Origin: Rotaria macrura | Taxonomy: Eukaryota; Rotifera; Eurotatoria; Philodinida; Philodinidae | Length of the DNA: 64,000 nucleotides | Assembly: GCA_900239685.1 (NCBI GenBank) | Contig: OENT01000651.1 | Span: forward strand, 24,526 to 88,525 | Direction of reading: 5' to 3' | Translations under genes and position numbers: made by a program | Shown here: positions 27,676 through 38,359 of the stretch, in pieces | Layout: the number at the start of each line of letters is the position of its first letter | Position numbering within the stretch: the stretch's first letter is position 1 | Notes under the pieces: model-generated | The model's input: the letters and a program-made list of their open reading frames with translations, nothing else | Database searches by the model: none | What the model was told of the DNA's origin: nothing

Positions 27676-30600
27676 ATGGAATCAGCTAAATCTAGAAAAC
27701 GAAAACAAGACAATTTAACTTGTGATATATGTGGAGTTGAAGTTACTTCACAGCAAACAATGGATGCACATATTCGTGGACAAAAGCATATGAAAAAAAT
27801 GAAAACAAAAACCGTATGATCTGTTTCATTGATGAGTGAGCAATAGGCTATCTTTTCTTGTATAATCAATAGAACGAGTTGGTCAATCATGCACCTATCA
27901 ATACTTATGCTAATGAAAAGCGTACAGCATCAACTAACTTAGAAAAAAAACAAAATCAATTTGAAACTCCAGCTAAACCGTCAACTTCGTCTAATCAAAA
28001 GAGTGCTTTACAGTTAGTAAACGAGCTAGCTAGTTTTAATAAGGTCAATATCCTAGCAGAAGTATATCGTCTCTAAAGAAATTCAAAAATGTATATTTTA
28101 GGCCACGGCTAAGTGTGATTTAATCAGTGAAACTGGTCCAGCGCATCGGAAACAATTCGAAGTAAGATTAGTAGTTGCTGGCGAAATTTACACAGGCATC
28201 GGAACAAGTATCAAGCGAGCACAGCAAATTGGTTTGTATGTCAGATAGATTGATTCTCTGACTTTCTTTTTACTTCTATACTTAAATCAAGCGGCTGAGA
28301 AAGCTTTAGCAACTACAACACTGAAAAAACCTGAACACAAACAACATCGATTAAATTCATCACTTGCGATGACGCAAAAAGAACGAGGTGAGTTTATTGT
28401 TTTGTTTGCTTACTTTAATTTATATCAAGAAAAACAAGGGTATATCATTAGAAAAACTTGACAAAGTATTTATTCGATGTAAGTCTATTGATCCGATCGT
28501 TGATAGTCTGAAAAACCGATGGATATGAACGCTGTTTTCAAAGACATTCTATTGTAAAATTTGTATTTACACCGTAACCAATAGACAAGAGGTTTTCATT
28601 GGACGTGTTTCAACTTTCAAAACTGACAATATCAGCTAGTAGTTTTGAAAAAACTACTTATTTTAATACATCAGGAGAATTTTCATAAGTTGTAATATTT
28701 CGAAAAATTATATTTCTTAGTCTTTGACGAGATCAGTGTAGTGATATGTTATTACAAACAATTATCATGTCGGTGAATAAGAAGTTCAAAAACCAACAGC
28801 CAATAGTAGACATATTTCCGGACGGCCGAGTAATAAATAGTTGAAAGAGGAGATGAGACTACTGAAAAATTGCCATTTAAGAAATAATATTGTAGAATCT
28901 AAATCGATAGAAAATTTCCTTATGAATTCGGATGATATTGAAATGTTTAGTATCTGGAGATATGATTATCATCATTGTAGACTAGTAATATTCATTAGTT
29001 ATTATGTATTTAAAGAATGAATCAAATTTAATGTGAGTGTAAGCTAAGACGGTCAGTACGCTAATCATGCATTGATGGGCCAAGAAATTATTGAAAATAA
29101 AGGCTTCATTATGAATAAAACTGAGTTTAAAGATGATCTGATTCTATTCTTTTCATTTTTGTGTACTCAAAAAGTGAGTACACTCTAGAATCGGTCAGTG
29201 TGTCCGGCCGTCCGGCAGTTAACACGATAACTCTTTACAAATACATCCGATTGAGCTGAAATTTTGTGCACAGAATTGTCTGATGAATATCTCAGTCGAG
29301 TTCGAAGATGAGAAGGATCCGGCAAGAAATGGCTGAGTTATCGAAAAATTGTCATTTTTCACCAAGCAATCCCTGAGGTGGGGTACAGGGATTTTTTCAG
29401 AAAAAACTTTTTTCTCAGAATTATCCACAACTTATGTAAAGTGACTCAGTTTTTAACGCTGATTCCGAATCTGATATTAGTTTTGAACCAAATCGTGCTT
29501 TCTAAAAGAACATCGCCAAAAATGGTCTCGAAATAAACAAAAACTGCATCCCGAAACTAAATTGTCTAGATATGTCTCAGTTGAACAGTAGTGTTGGGAT
29601 TTACCAAATACCTGGTTCTGTAGCTACTTAAAAGGACTATCGAAAGGTAAAAACCCGAAGTCAATAGATATTAATATTGACCAAGCAATCCCTGAGGTGG
29701 GTACAGGGATTTTTTCAAAAAAAACTTTTTTCTCAGAACTATCCACAACGTATATAAATCGACTCAGTTGTTAACTCTGATTCCGAATCTGATATTAGTT
29801 TTGAACTAAATCGCAGCTTTCTAACAAAACATTAGCTGCAAAAAGGTCTCAAATGCACAAAGTCTGCATCTAGAAACAAAATTGCCTAGATATGTCTGAG
29901 ATGATCAGTAGTTTTGGAGTTTCCCAAAAAGGTTTACCAAGATACTTCATCCGTGTACACATTCTAGAATGACTGATTTGTCTCATTCACTTTTGAAGTA
30001 CACATAACTCTCGGACATAAGTCCGAAGTTTTCACATTTATTCTTCTATGCGAAAGAAATTTCTTTTGTCGTCGTTTTTCGTCATTTGAAATAGTGTATC
30101 GAGCATGAATCAATGATTATCTATTGCAATGTTTCTTGATATCGAACTAGTCAATATTGATCGTTTTCTTTTAGTTAAATGACAGAATTTAGTCTCGATC
30201 AAAAGCTGAATAAAATTACTAGTAGGAAATCTTTTTAACAATTGAAAACCATGAAAAACTGCCATTGAAAATAATAGTTTCCGATCTCTGAAATCTAGAA
30301 AGTATGCTAAAGGGCAAATTTACTATTATCAACTAGTATGAAATGGCTGACGTTAGATAAATGAACTAGTTTTAATATGTGTACAATGGACGAGTGATTC
30401 TCCGACATAATTATAAGTTGCAGAATATCAACTACTATATATGCGAAAAAAATGAAAATATTATCACCTAGAAAAGTAAAACAGAATTGTTTTTCACATT
30501 TCTAAACATGAATCAATATGGCATTTGTACTCATATGACTTCAGAGAATGAAATACGCAGACTAAGTATCCATTTTTTAAATCTCTATCAAAAATCAGTA

Positions 30601-33600
30601 ATACATCCCTTTCTAAGAAAAGCATGCGTAAATTTATTTTCATTTTGTCGAAGATCTTGGAAAAAATCGTAGTCATGCATTTACTCCTACTGCTAGAGAT
30701 ATATTGTGAATTAGTTTATTAGTTGCATTCCTGAATATTTGAAATATAGTTGTTCACAATGCGATTAACTAGAAGACAATGAACGTTATAGTTTTGATTA
30801 AAAATCTCTATTCGATCAGTAAATGAAGTTTTCAAAGTTCTTGTTCAAATATACATAATCAATCACTTGTAAACAAAAGATTTTTTCTACTTGACTTTTC
30901 TGAATTCTTGCGAAATGATCGGTAACATAATGAAGATAAAATAAATAACCTTCATTTGAATCCACAAAGATTGTTCGCCTAAATTTATTCCCGATAAAAA
31001 CTGTATTTGTATTATTTTTCATTAGTTCGAAGTACATCAGAATCAAATTCTTGGTAAGTAAATATCGTCTGTAGAACCAGAGAAAACTTGATTATAGTAA
31101 TATCGAAATATATGATTAGAATTTAAATAAAAAAAGAGACTTTCTACAATCAAGTTTTTGACTTCACAATTGATTAATTGAATAATCGATTTTAAATTTC
31201 ACTTTTGGTTTCAGTGTATTCGAATAGTTCTCATCAACATGTGTCGCAACAACAAAAGTTTACCCTCGAAAATCAACAAGCAGAAAACATTTCAAATCAA
31301 CGAAAAATGAATCCTATGACTGAAAATCAATTAGAAATACTTTTGCAGAAAAAGCATACTGAAATACGTGTATCCGATAGTACAAAACTTGTATTAAATA
31401 ATTTCGTTGAACATATTGAACGAGCTCTAAAAACTGTGTCTGATCACATGATGAAACAATGCCAACTAAAAAATATACGTGTTGCACTCAAATTACCCGA
31501 TAAGATTTTGCCAAACGTTGTCGAACAATCTGAAGAAGATCCGTCAGAACCATTCCGGTATTCAAAAACATTTACGCATATTATTTTTTGATTCATATTC
31601 TTCTATTCTTTCTGTTGCTTTGTCAAGAATGTTGAAAGGTGTTATGAAAGTTTCGATCTTGGCGATGGATCTCGCTCTTAAAACTGATCATGAATCTACG
31701 TTGGCACTTATTTGTGCTAATAAACCAAATGTAGCATTACTGAATGATATTTGTCGAGAATTGACTGTCATATTACGTAAAGAACCGATACTTTCGAATG
31801 CGTCCAATTGTTCTGAACAACGATTGTTATCGCCTAATTATCAGGTACACGCAGATGTATCTGATGCTTGTCTAACTGTTAAATCGAGCCATTCACCTCA
31901 ACATATTATTCGAATAATGTTAACATCGCCGGTATTTCGTCGTGAGAATTTTTTCAATTTCGATCAAGAAACGTGTGACAAAATAGAAGAATTAAATCCT
32001 GATCCATTGAATATGCTCGACAAAAATAAATGTTTACAAGCAGCAGCTGAAATACGTACGTGTGAGAATGAAGACATATTTCAATAATTATTACGTACCT
32101 ACATAAGATGTTCGTCGCGGTGATAGTCGATTCAGTTCTTGGAGTCGCATACACAGATGAGGTCTAAAGAAAAGTTTCCAGATTCGGTCCAAATAGCTTT
32201 ACTTGTTGGCAGATGTGAAGATTTTTCTAATAGTTTAAATCGAGAATCAGTCAAATGATAGTTTCACAACACAATGTTCTTCGCTATTGTTCGCACTTTT
32301 TGTAAACTATATCTAATAAAAATGTTCAAACGTTTTCTAACCAGAAAAAAGAATTTAAGAGGTAATCACCATTGCTAAGATTATTCTTCAAAGTATCGAT
32401 CGAAAAGTTAGTGACCGTTCAAATATACGACGGACCATAGCATTCAAAAAGTAAACTGTCTACAAAATCGTTCATTTAGAGAAGCGAGCTCTAATCGTAA
32501 GACATTCCAATGAATTTCAAGATCATATCTAGTACCTTCTCGTACTTTTTATGCAGCATAAATGGATCCTTAAAAGAGAATCTTCATGAGATATAGTGAA
32601 GAATTATTTGTAAAGAACTTTAAATAGATTATGCGACACGATATGAAAAATAAACGGCATCGGAAATACTACTGAATTCGGTAAGAAAAACATAATAATA
32701 TTTCTAATATAGAATCTAATTGTCAACATTGATCATATTATTGAGCAATTTTTGAAAGCGATGACTCAATACGTATATTTGTACATCGAATGTCTATTAG
32801 ATCAATATTCAAGAACATTGTTTCAACGTCAATGAGTTATAACAATGTTTAATTTTCAAATAGCAAAACTTGAAAATTCATGACTTTTTTGTTCGTTCTC
32901 GAAATGTTCAGAAATATCGAACTGCACTAATTTACTTTCTGATGGTAATTGCCGTTGTTAAGTGAATTTCTCTCATGTAGAATAAGTAATCATATTGTTT
33001 TGTAATTCAAATTGATCTATATAAGAACACAGTCGTTCGTATGAAATTATATTGTTCAAACGATCTAACTAGAGAGAAATGTTCTTCGATGAAACCTTGC
33101 TTTCGCCGTTGATTTTTTCTTCAATGTCAAGGGCAAATGAATCTTTCTTTTCAAGATACTCTACAAACGAGGAATCTTCTTATGAGACATATTTACATTG
33201 TCCATCTTATCTATCGACTTGATCCACATTTCTAATCGTTCGTTTCTTTCGGTAATCCCAAAGATAGTGTCGAAAATGATCGTCGTACTCATAAGAATTT
33301 AATATACACTACTTTTCTTTACGCCTCTTCTCTACAGTTTTCAACACGAGCCATATCCTAATTGCTCGTGAGTAGCTACAACGAATAGATACTATGGCTT
33401 AGTCCTCGAAAATATGATTTCAGAAAGGAAAATAACTTTTTTCAATTGATCATGTTTTGTGAGTCTAAAGCAACCGGAGAACACTTATGAGGTGATACCT
33501 GAACGAGTATTCATTTGCATGATAATAAGAGAACTATTTTCAAAAGTCTTGTGAATCGTTTGATATGATCAACTATGAACAGAGTACACATATTTGGGCA

Positions 33601-34076
33601 TTCGACATTCAAAAATGTGTTCACTTGTAACATTCTAACTTTAATAACTTCTTTCTTTGTGTCTAGGTCACGCAAATTGGTTTACAGGATATATGCTTAA
33701 TGTAAATTATTATTTGATTGTTCTTCGAATTTTACGTGATTTACAATATAATCAAACTCCGCTATCTTGCCTTAGCCTTTGGTGTCTTGTATTACTTGTT
33801 CATAAGTGTCAAATTCAACCAATAAACTCGATAGCAGTAGTATTTCGTAGTTTCTTTAGTTGCTTAAGCAGTGGTATTCTATTTAAAATTAATGAAAATG
33901 GTTCAGGTTTACTAGACCCCTGTGAACAATATATTGTTGATGCTGCTGATTATCTGACTAATGAACAACGTTCAACTGTAACAAATTATGCCAAGTATAT
34001 TCTATGTCTCTTGAATTTCGACGAATTCGATAAAATATTTTCTTGTAATCAACATTCCAGTGACGTCTCGATTTAA
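27676..34076 (+). CDS. Zinc-finger, dsRBM and DZF-domain RNA-binding protein
   Basis: Probable double-stranded-RNA-binding nuclear protein of the ZFR/ILF3 (NF90) group. Exons: 27676-27813, 27873-28043 (or to 28061), 28102-28231, 28292-28387, 31215-31557, 31628-32055 and 33667-34076, giving about 571 aa. A U1/matrin-type C2H2 finger uses C16, C19, H32 and H38. A dsRNA-binding motif spans about residues 90-165, with LVNELASFNK, SETGPAHRKQF and AQQIAAEKAL, closest by eye to Staufen-type motifs. The C-terminal half is a DZF domain: ERALKTVSDHM, LKGVMKVSILAMDLAL, RHANWFTGY, VLRILRDL and GLLDPCE. In ZFR the DZF domain follows zinc fingers; in ILF3 it precedes two dsRBMs, so this order is unusual. 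The exon 2 donor is ambiguous: GTATAT at 28062 would insert six residues. An AG lies directly before the ATG, fitting a trans-splice acceptor. Confidence 0.85.
29160..30027 (+). mobile_element. Hairpin-ended dispersed element, copy 1
   Basis: The left end begins TGTGTACTCAAAAAGTGAGT, a 9-bp-stem hairpin. The right side carries the related inverted sequence TCACTTTTGAAGTACACA (29987-30004), followed by a second hairpin, TCGGAC-ATAA-GTCCGA. The copy at 38360-40430 (opposite strand) shares the first 200 bp or so, the right terminal motif and both hairpins, but has a different and longer interior. No coding sequence is present, so this looks like a non-autonomous element. It contains a 319-bp tandem duplication. 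Confidence 0.6.
29361..29960 (+). repeat. Tandem duplication, 319-bp period
   Basis: Unit 1 begins at 29361 and unit 2 at 29680. Both begin with ACCAAGCAATCCCTGAGGTG and share long blocks such as CTTTTTTCTCAGAA, ATCCACAAC and GATTCCGAATCTGATATTAG. Unit 2 is slightly shorter and diverges toward its right end. Confidence 0.8.
32056..33666 (+). other. Intron 6 of the DZF gene
   Basis: A 1.6-kb intron splitting the DZF domain within the RHANWF motif (phase 1). I see no features inside it. Confidence 0.7.
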
Positions 34077-34080
34077 TAAA
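34075..34080 (+). terminator. Poly(A) signal overlapping the DZF gene stop
   Basis: AATAAA overlaps the TAA stop of the DZF-domain gene. It lies about 65 bp upstream of the splice acceptor of the next gene, the spacing expected for coupled polyadenylation and trans-splicing inside an operon. Confidence 0.5.
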
Positions 34081-34138
34081 AGATTTCTTTTCGATTTTTG
34101 TGTATTTCATATGATGATTATGAAAGGTTGATTTTTCT

Positions 34139-34162
34139 TTTTTCAGACCGAAATATATAAAT
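34139..34162 (+). promoter_or_regulatory. Probable trans-splice acceptor before STK19
   Basis: A pyrimidine-rich tract ending TTTTCAG at 34146 is followed by a 16-nt leader and the STK19 ATG at 34163. No upstream exon is needed for STK19, so this is best read as a spliced-leader acceptor or a 5' UTR intron end. The inference depends on this organism using SL trans-splicing. Confidence 0.45.
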
Positions 34163-34933
34163 ATGAAACGTTCCTATTCATTTCTAAATTCATCTACAAA
34201 AAAGCGTTCGAAAACAGACAATGATACATCAAATACATCGGCGTCGTTGACATTAAATTCATTGAAATTTTTTATCGATGAGTCAAAAAATCTGTTTATT
34301 CAATATCTCCATATGCCACCCATCATATTCAAGCATCAATTGTATTCATTATCATCAAATAATCGAACATCCATCGATTGTGAATTACAAGAAATGTTTA
34401 AACAGAATCAAATACGATTATTTCATTCTGATTATGGCATTATGCTAATGTTTACGAATGACTATCATCAAGTAATCGAACGACAATTGAACGAAGACAA
34501 TTTATCTTCGTTATCAATTGAAAAAAATCGTTTGAAGCAAAGATTTATCAAAAGTTTATTACCGAATTCTATACGCTTATCAGTAGATAAAAATACCCTA
34601 GAAAATGAATATCATATGTATTCAAATGATATTCATTTGCTTATACAATCGGGTTTACTACTACCAAAACAAGTTGATCAGTATTGGTTTTCAATACCGA
34701 ATTTGGCATCGTTTATTACATGTGTAGAGAAAGGTCGACGAACACTCCGGCAAATGTTATCTCGACGAACATATCGAGAAATACCAATGAATGAATTCCG
34801 TTTAAGAGATACGAAAAGGACTTGTTTATTAGGATTTGACTATCATATACGTGACTTAATTGGAGCAAATTTGGCACATATTATTGATGCACCAACAGGT
34901 TCAATTGTTAGAATCGGATCGGAAAAGATTTAG
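34163..34933 (+). CDS. STK19: STK19-like winged-helix protein
   Basis: Single-exon gene of 256 aa, close to human STK19 (about 254 aa). Although named serine/threonine kinase 19, the family is now regarded as a tandem winged-helix DNA-binding factor acting in transcription-coupled repair, not a kinase. Family blocks seen: a basic N-terminus (SSTKKRSKTDND), PPIIFKHQLYSL (residues about 52-63), DCELQEMFKQNQIRLF, RFIKSLLP, HLLIQSGLLLPKQVDQYWFS, IPNLASFITCVEKGRRTL, LGFDYHIRDLIGANLAHII and a C-terminal GSIVRIG. No kinase motifs are visible. The start codon lies 86 bp after the stop of the DZF gene on the same strand, suggesting co-transcription. Confidence 0.88.
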   Translation: MKRSYSFLNSSTKKRSKTDNDTSNTSASLTLNSLKFFIDESKNLFIQYLHMPPIIFKHQLYSLSSNNRTSIDCELQEMFKQNQIRLFHSDYGIMLMFTNDYHQVIERQLNEDNLSSLSIEKNRLKQRFIKSLLPNSIRLSVDKNTLENEYHMYSNDIHLLIQSGLLLPKQVDQYWFSIPNLASFITCVEKGRRTLRQMLSRRTYREIPMNEFRLRDTKRTCLLGFDYHIRDLIGANLAHIIDAPTGSIVRIGSEKI

Positions 34934-35766
34934 AATGAAATCCTAATGTCTATGTAACTTTTGTTGTATCATTATACGTTTTAAATCCGCATTTATCTAC
35001 TAAACTACCTTGTAAATATTTATAATGGGCTACTATTTTGCTACCGTATCATGTAATCAGAAATATGTAACTTTATTTTCTTTTCCTTTTCGGTTTCATA
35101 AATACAATAACTTTATTCAATATCATTGATCCTCTTATCTGTCTCTTTTTTTGTTATGCATTGAGAAATTTATTGAGAAATATTCCAATGAATTAGATAA
35201 GTACTTGATGAACTCCATAGTTTAGAACTCGCTCATATTCTCGCAGTGGTGCAAAATAATGTCGTAGTCGTGTTTTGTTTAGAAATCTTGATTCTCCTAG
35301 ATTATATTGAATTTAACTGTGTATGCATTTGTTAGTGTGAACTTATCTTTTTACTGAAACAGTATGTGAGACTTAGCCATAAACTTCGATCTCGTAGACA
35401 CTTTCACACATACAAGCAGTTGTTGTCCAATACTGTATCACTAATGAAATTGAGCAAATGAATACGAATATACCTTTTATTGATTTATATATATTATAAT
35501 AAATAATACTAATATCAATAACTACATGCTGTCATCGACATAATAAAAGAAATAATACAGCTCAAGTTGAATCATTTAGAAATAAGTGCACAGAAAAAGA
35601 GAAAGCAAAACACATTTAAAAATACATTTAAAACAAATACAAATAAGTTTTTTAAATATTTTCTTGAGAATAGCTTTTGAGCCTTAAATTTTACACAGAC
35701 TATTCTAATCTGTCAATTAGAGATTAATAAATTGCATGATTTGTACCATGAAGCGTATCCAGTCTT
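34934..35766. other. Intergenic region between convergent genes
   Basis: AT-rich 3' flanks of STK19 (plus) and of EF-hand family copy A (minus). No gene is seen. Confidence 0.6.
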
Positions 35767-37271
35767 TCAAAGGTTTTGGCCTGGAAAAAGAACACCACGA
35801 GAATTCATAATGATTTCTAGAAAATAAAAATCTTCATCACAACAAATACGTACCGAAAAGTTTGCGGACTTCGTTCATATCAAGATGACTACTGTTGTTA
35901 GTATCAGCTGCAGTAAAGAGAGCAGATGCACCATCGAAACCTCCAGATGAGAAGCCAGATGATGATCCAACAAAGCTGGCACCACCTTGAAAACCACTGA
36001 CACTTGCTCCTTCATCAACTGCAGCATCCACTGATCCGAAACCGTATGAGCTAGCATCGAAGCCAAAAGCAGCAAAACCTGGTGCTGACTAAAATAACAT
36101 CGAAAAGTAGATCGTCACATTGAAAAATACGAGGACAATTATGAGCGTACGATATCTTCGACAACACCAGCAGCACGAGCCTGTGCCAATAGTGAAGAAG
36201 CATCCAGGAGTTAAGCCCCGTATGTTTGAACGTAAGCAGCTGGATTAGCTTGAACAATACCGAGGCGTTGAAATTGACGGACAACGTGAACTTGCACTGG
36301 CTCGTATTGAATGATGATGTTGTGTGGAGCAGGATACGATACAGCAGGATGCGCACGCTGAACAATGATGCGTCGCTGAGGTTGAGGTCCATATTGAAGC
36401 CAACGTTCGATAATAATATCACCTAAGAATAAATCATAAATATCATAGAAATAGTTCAAGGAAGAGAAATCAGAAAGTGTACTAACGTGGTCTGGGTGGA
36501 AGGGGTGGAAGACGTTCGATGATGACTGATCGTGGAGGAACTGGTAAAGGAGCTAGGCGACGAATGACCGTTTGTGGTGGAATTGGAACTGGTGCCAATG
36601 GTGGTTTTTCACGGAGAACGAGTGGTGGAGGAAGAGGTACAGCCCGTTGGCGAATGTGAAGTGGAGGTGGTTGAGATGGACGAACTTCTTTGATGATCAG
36701 TGGCTAGAATAAGAGTGAAAAATAGTAGTTCATGATAATAAGTAACATCAGCGATGATGTAGAAAGCTTACTCCTGGTGGTGGAAGAGGTGGTGGTTGAA
36801 GAAATCGAACTTTGATATTCTGTGTATATGTTTGTGCACCACCAACGGCTGCACGATGAATAATTTGGGGGTTTGAGTCAATGAAGAGACCTTGAGAATC
36901 AGAAGCGTATTGCTGTAGCAGACCACTTCCGGCAGATGATCCTGCGGCAGCTCCACCAAATCCAGAACTGCTAGAGTATGATTCGAAGCTGCCAACACCG
37001 AACCCATGTGCCAACGATGATGTTGATTCAAAATTTGAATATGCATCACCAAAGTCAGCATCGTCCTCAATTGATGCTGATTCGAATGATGAACTGGTAC
37101 TGTATTCAGCACTAGCGCTAGCACCTCCAGCTCCTAAAAACAGCAGTGAACATCTTTAAGCACATCCTTAATAGTTAAGTTACCATCGAACTGACGAAAT
37201 TCCCCAAGATCAATATGACCATCCTTGTCCGCATCAGCACCTCCCCATGATTGGAAGGAATAATTAGCCAT
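35767..37271 (-). pseudogene. EF-hand/IIIER-motif family, copy A, one nonsense codon
   Basis: Unrecognised gene family; this is the first of four local copies. Minus-strand exons are 37271-37184, 37133-36772, 36703-36487, 36422-36151, 36088-35854 and 35780-35767, all GT-AG and in phase (396 codons). EF-hand loop 1 is DADKDGHIDLGE (residues 13-24). A Ser/Gly/Ala-rich segment follows, then a Pro-rich block with VIIERLPPLPP and DIIIERW. EF-hand loop 2 (DTNNSSHLDMNE) has Ser instead of Gly at loop position 6. In exon 4 an in-frame TAA (36211-36213, codon 293) stands where copies B and C have CAA in YGAQLLDASS; the frame stays open after it. It may be a very recent pseudogene, a truncated functional allele, a read-through gene or a base error. 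The promoter elements are intact. Confidence 0.75.
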
Positions 37272-37350
37272 AGTCCTTGTTGTACGTGTACTATGAATAG
37301 AGTAATTACTGTTGAAAGTACGATGTGAAATCAATATGTGTGTAATTCGA

Positions 37351-37376
37351 TCTTTATATAGGCCTAGTCGATCATG
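37351..37376 (-). promoter_or_regulatory. TATA box and CATGATCG motif of copy A
   Basis: On the minus strand TATATAAAGA lies about 85 bp before the ATG. A CATGATCG motif sits immediately upstream of it (37368-37376). The same pair is found at copy B and, with small changes, at copies C and D. Confidence 0.6.
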
Positions 37377-38359
37377 TGCGGATAAACATGAGATAGGATC
37401 ATCAAGGGGAAGGTGTGCTAGGGATACAAATAGAAAAACATTGGCATTCTTTTGCCCAAGTTTAATGTAATATTAACTGTAGAGACCCTTGTTTTTATGT
37501 ACAAAACAATGAATTGCTCAAGAGAAAATAGTAATCCAAAAGAACGAGAGACACTGGGAAAAAAAGGTATGTAGAAAAATTTTTATTCAAAAATAATGTG
37601 GAGTCATAGTTAGGAAAATCGTAATAAAAATGTGGCAAATCAATAAATTTTTAGCGGATCGAGCGAATCTTTTAACTTGAATATGATAAAACGCATTTTT
37701 CTCAGAATTCTGAGGTCATTATGATTCAGTTCTATCTTTATTATGATATGAGTTGTTGCATATGTGAGGCATGACTCGATGAAATATTTCAAAAAGATCC
37801 CATAAATATAAGACAAAACGTCATTGTATTGCGTAAGTAAAACTTGATTTGGACTAAAATCCCATAGAACATAGAATTTCTTGTATTCGATGAGCATTTT
37901 GATCCTACATCCAAATACAACAATGAATTTTAATCGATCTCAAATCCGTGATATTCGGTAACGAATTTCTTCCTATTGTGCTACAGAAGATCCATCAAGA
38001 GTTAAAATCTTAATTTCTTCGGAAAACTACTACCCTTTTTATGCTAAATGTTTCAAAATTTCCATGAAAATATGAATGTTCTGTGTACACAATGTTTACT
38101 AGTTGTCCGAACATAATTGAATCGGTCACTATTAAATGAAAACTACGCATCTTGATATTTAGCATGATGTTAGTCTGAGAGTGGTATATAGAAGAACATT
38201 TCATTTAGTATTTGATTGATTTATCCACTATATTTCGAATTCACTCTTTTTCTAAATCCTACCAATTGAAATTTCGGTTTTTGACATGTGAAAATCCTCT
38301 GACAAATAATATTATTCCTACGATTGATAATGTTCATTTGATTTGGAAAAAATGTTGAA
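37377..38359. other. Upstream flank of copy A
   Basis: AT-rich sequence between the promoter of copy A and the hairpin-ended repeat element. No gene is seen. Confidence 0.5.

Larger units (their letters stand above)
28388..31214 (+). other. Intron 4 of the DZF gene, carries a repeat element
   Basis: A 2.8-kb intron between the dsRBM exons and the DZF exons. It contains the hairpin-ended element at 29160-30027. The rest is AT-rich sequence without recognisable features. Confidence 0.7.

Noticed and set aside
29160..29190. Helitron 3' end (hairpin followed by CTAG)
   Set aside because: In the other copy the homology continues past the hairpin on the inner side, so this is the outer left end of the element rather than a 3' terminus.
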